Source: an uncultured Collinsella sp. (lineage in GTDB: Bacteria; Actinomycetota; Coriobacteriia; Coriobacteriales; Coriobacteriaceae). Taken from it: 7,377 bases of DNA. The stretch spans positions 1-7,377 of the forward strand of contig CABUAT010000048.1 in assembly GCA_902489665.1 (NCBI GenBank), written 5' to 3'. Under the pieces are notes generated by a model. It was not told the origin of the DNA. It made no database searches and worked only from the letters and a program-made list of their open reading frames with translations. The position numbers and the translations under genes were made by a program. Of this stretch, positions 6,222 to 7,377 are shown in pieces (the first letter of the stretch is position 1; each line of letters begins with the position of its first letter).

Positions 6222-6240
6222 ATTGAGGTTTGTTCTCAAT
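6222..6240. promoter_or_regulatory. Second dyad in the divergent intergenic region
   Basis: ATTGAG (6222-6227) and CTCAAT (6235-6240) form a perfect 6-bp inverted repeat with a 7-base centre. It lies between the candidate LysR operator and the LysR start codon. It could be a second regulator site or a small hairpin in the LysR leader. Confidence 0.3.
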
Positions 6241-6311
6241 TGAGCGCGTGACCTGCGAAAATAACCCCCTGCGGTGCTGTGCGCCCGCGCGTGCAAAAAC
6301 GGGAGATTGAC

Positions 6312-7190
6312 GTGTACGATCGACGACTTGAGGCCATATCGGCCGCCGCGGAGCTGGGGAGCTTCTCGCGCGCCGCGGCAAAGCTGCGCGTGTCGACGCC
6401 GGCACTCGTCAAGCAGGTATCGGGTTTTGAGGCGGAGTTCGGTATTGCGCTGTTCGAGCGCTCGCATTCGGGCGTCAAAGTGACGCCGGCGGGTGCGTTA
6501 CTGGTAGACGACGCGCGTTCGATCATGCGGCAGTCCGAGGACGCGCTGCGCCGTGCCCGACGTGCAGCGGGCGATGGCGGGGCCGTGCGCCTGGGCGTGT
6601 CGATGATGTGCCCGGGGCGCCAAACGCTGTCGATGTGGTCGGGCGTACACGAGCTGGAACCGTCGCTGCGATTTGAGATCGTGCCGGTAAGCGATCTCTA
6701 TGACGAGCGCGAGACCGTCATGCGCAGCTTGGGCCGCGAGGTCGATGTGGTGCAGTCGAGTTTTTCTACCCCACGCTGGGGCGACGCCTGCCAAAAGCTC
6801 CGCATCGTTAACGTGCCGTTTTATATCGACCTGCCGCGCACGAGCCCGCTGGCGCGCAAGAATCACATTACGGTCGCTGACTTGGAGGGCATGCGCCTGC
6901 GCGTGCTCCGTCACGGCAACGACGCTATGGACAGTCTGCGCATCGACCTGTTGGCTGACGGCGGCGTGGACGTGATCGATGTGGATAGCTTTGACTTTGC
7001 GCTCTTTAACGAAGCCGAGGAAAAGGGCGACGCGGTGCTCACCTGCGGCGCATGGTCGGGCGTGCACCCGGCCTTTGTGGGCGTACCGTTCCTGTGCGGC
7101 CGCGAGGTGCCGGTCTTTCTGCACTACCCGCTCGAGCCCACCCTCCAAGTCCAAAAATTCGTCAACGCCATGGCCCAACTCCTCAAGTAG
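6312..7190 (+). CDS. LysR-family transcriptional regulator
   Basis: This is a 292-residue DNA-binding regulator of usual length for the family. The N-terminal winged helix-turn-helix spans about residues 1-60: RRLEAISAAAELGSFSRAAAKL (from residue 4), then STPALVKQVSGFEAEFGIALFERSHSGVKVTPAG (from residue 28). A linker helix covers about 62-86. The effector-binding domain begins at VRLGVSMMCPG (92-102) and runs to the end. The GTG at 6312 is chosen because GGGAG lies 6 bases upstream and the protein then starts a few residues before the first helix, as LysR proteins do. An in-frame GTG at 6279 would add 11 residues without a clear binding site. It is divergent from the SDR-MFS-Gfo/Idh operon across 233 bases and very likely controls it and itself. 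The inducer is unknown. The effector domain is less typical than the helix-turn-helix. Confidence 0.92.
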   Translation: MYDRRLEAISAAAELGSFSRAAAKLRVSTPALVKQVSGFEAEFGIALFERSHSGVKVTPAGALLVDDARSIMRQSEDALRRARRAAGDGGAVRLGVSMMCPGRQTLSMWSGVHELEPSLRFEIVPVSDLYDERETVMRSLGREVDVVQSSFSTPRWGDACQKLRIVNVPFYIDLPRTSPLARKNHITVADLEGMRLRVLRHGNDAMDSLRIDLLADGGVDVIDVDSFDFALFNEAEEKGDAVLTCGAWSGVHPAFVGVPFLCGREVPVFLHYPLEPTLQVQKFVNAMAQLLK

Positions 7191-7194
7191 TTAA

Positions 7195-7231
7195 TTTGTG
7201 TGACAAAGGGACAGTCCCTTTGTCACACAAA
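7195..7231. repeat. Perfect 37-nt palindrome, copy 2
   Basis: The 18-base arms 7195-7212 and 7214-7231 are exact reverse complements around a central A (7213). The core 29 bases (7199-7227) equal the palindrome at 3836-3864. The outer bases differ between copies yet are self-complementary in each, so pairing is kept beyond the shared core. It starts 5 bases after the LysR stop codon and abuts the terminator hairpin at 7234. In RNA it would form a second long stem directly before that terminator. Confidence 0.85.
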
Positions 7232-7233
7232 AC

Positions 7234-7274
7234 GAGGCCCTGGCCAAACGGCCAGGGCCTCACTAACTTTTATT
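7234..7274. terminator. Terminator after the LysR gene, probably bidirectional
   Basis: GAGGCCCTGGCC (7234-7245) and GGCCAGGGCCTC (7250-7261) form a perfect 12-bp stem with an AAAC loop. TTTTATT follows on the plus strand (7268-7274) after a 6-base gap. On the minus strand the stem is followed by GTTTTGTG. It would end the LysR transcript and could also end a leftward transcript from beyond the window. Confidence 0.85.
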
Positions 7275-7296
7275 CCGTTCTAAACGACGGGCTGAT

Positions 7297-7345
7297 TGCG
7301 CGCAGGAGGACCCCCAGGCGGGCCGGGGTGTAACCTCCGCGCGCA
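7297..7345. other. Large GC-rich hairpin of unknown role at the right edge
   Basis: TGCGCGC (7297-7303) pairs with GCGCGCA (7339-7345). After a single bulged A (7304), GGAGG (7305-7309) pairs with CCTCC (7334-7338). Inside, ACCCC (7310-7314) pairs with GGGGT (7325-7329) across a GC-rich loop. This gives a 17-bp interrupted stem. A small palindrome TTCGC-A-GCGAA (7348-7358) follows. Neither strand has a convincing gene here, although both stay open in one frame to the window end. It may be a structured leader, a small RNA, or the 3' end of something beyond the window. Confidence 0.4.
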
Positions 7346-7377
7346 GTTTCGCAGCGAAGCGAGAATGTTTGAGCACG

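Noticed and set aside
7317..7345. T-box antiterminator
   Set aside because: GGGGTGTAACCTCCGCG lacks the conserved GGTGGNACCGCG core. No specifier stem can be recognised and no aminoacyl-tRNA synthetase or amino-acid gene is visible downstream.

Overview
The window reads as chromosomal DNA from a GC-rich, Gram-positive-like bacterium. Genes are compact, Shine-Dalgarno sites are clear, and intergenic gaps are short and dense in palindromes. Codon choice, the style of the proteins and a perfect TGTGACAAAGGGAC-type palindrome all point to an actinobacterium of the Coriobacteriia, with Collinsella or a relative as my best guess. That placement is recognition from memory, not the result of a search. 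No rRNA, tRNA, CRISPR array, transposase or phage gene is visible.

Layout. Positions 1-204 are non-coding and carry a strong terminator hairpin (60-104). A tex gene for the S1-domain RNA-binding protein Tex runs leftward (2352 to 205). A 412-base gap follows. It holds the tex leader, a large two-fold symmetric inverted repeat (2435-2594) and the terminator (2661-2692) of the next operon. That operon is leftward and, in transcription order, encodes a short-chain dehydrogenase (6078 to 5197), an MFS carrier of the oxalate/formate-antiporter type (5131 to 3875) and a Gfo/Idh/MocA oxidoreductase (3805 to 2765). A LysR-family regulator (6312-7190, +) is divergent from it and is followed by a palindrome and a terminator. 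The last ~115 bases carry a large hairpin but no gene I can support.

How the genes fit together. The LysR regulator, SDR, carrier and Gfo/Idh enzyme look like one substrate-inducible unit. The carrier would import, or exchange, a small organic acid or polyol-like compound, and two NAD(P)-dependent oxidoreductases would act on it inside the cell. The substrate cannot be read from sequence. The divergent promoter region has the layout expected of LysR control: a dyad at 6198-6214 sits over the predicted start of the regulator transcript and about 65 bases upstream of the predicted start of the operon. Tex is an unrelated housekeeping gene.

The least explained items are the symmetric 160-bp element upstream of tex, the two identical 29-nt palindromes (3836-3864 and 7199-7227), the Gfo/Idh enzyme with no aspartate at the usual catalytic position, and the hairpin at the right edge.
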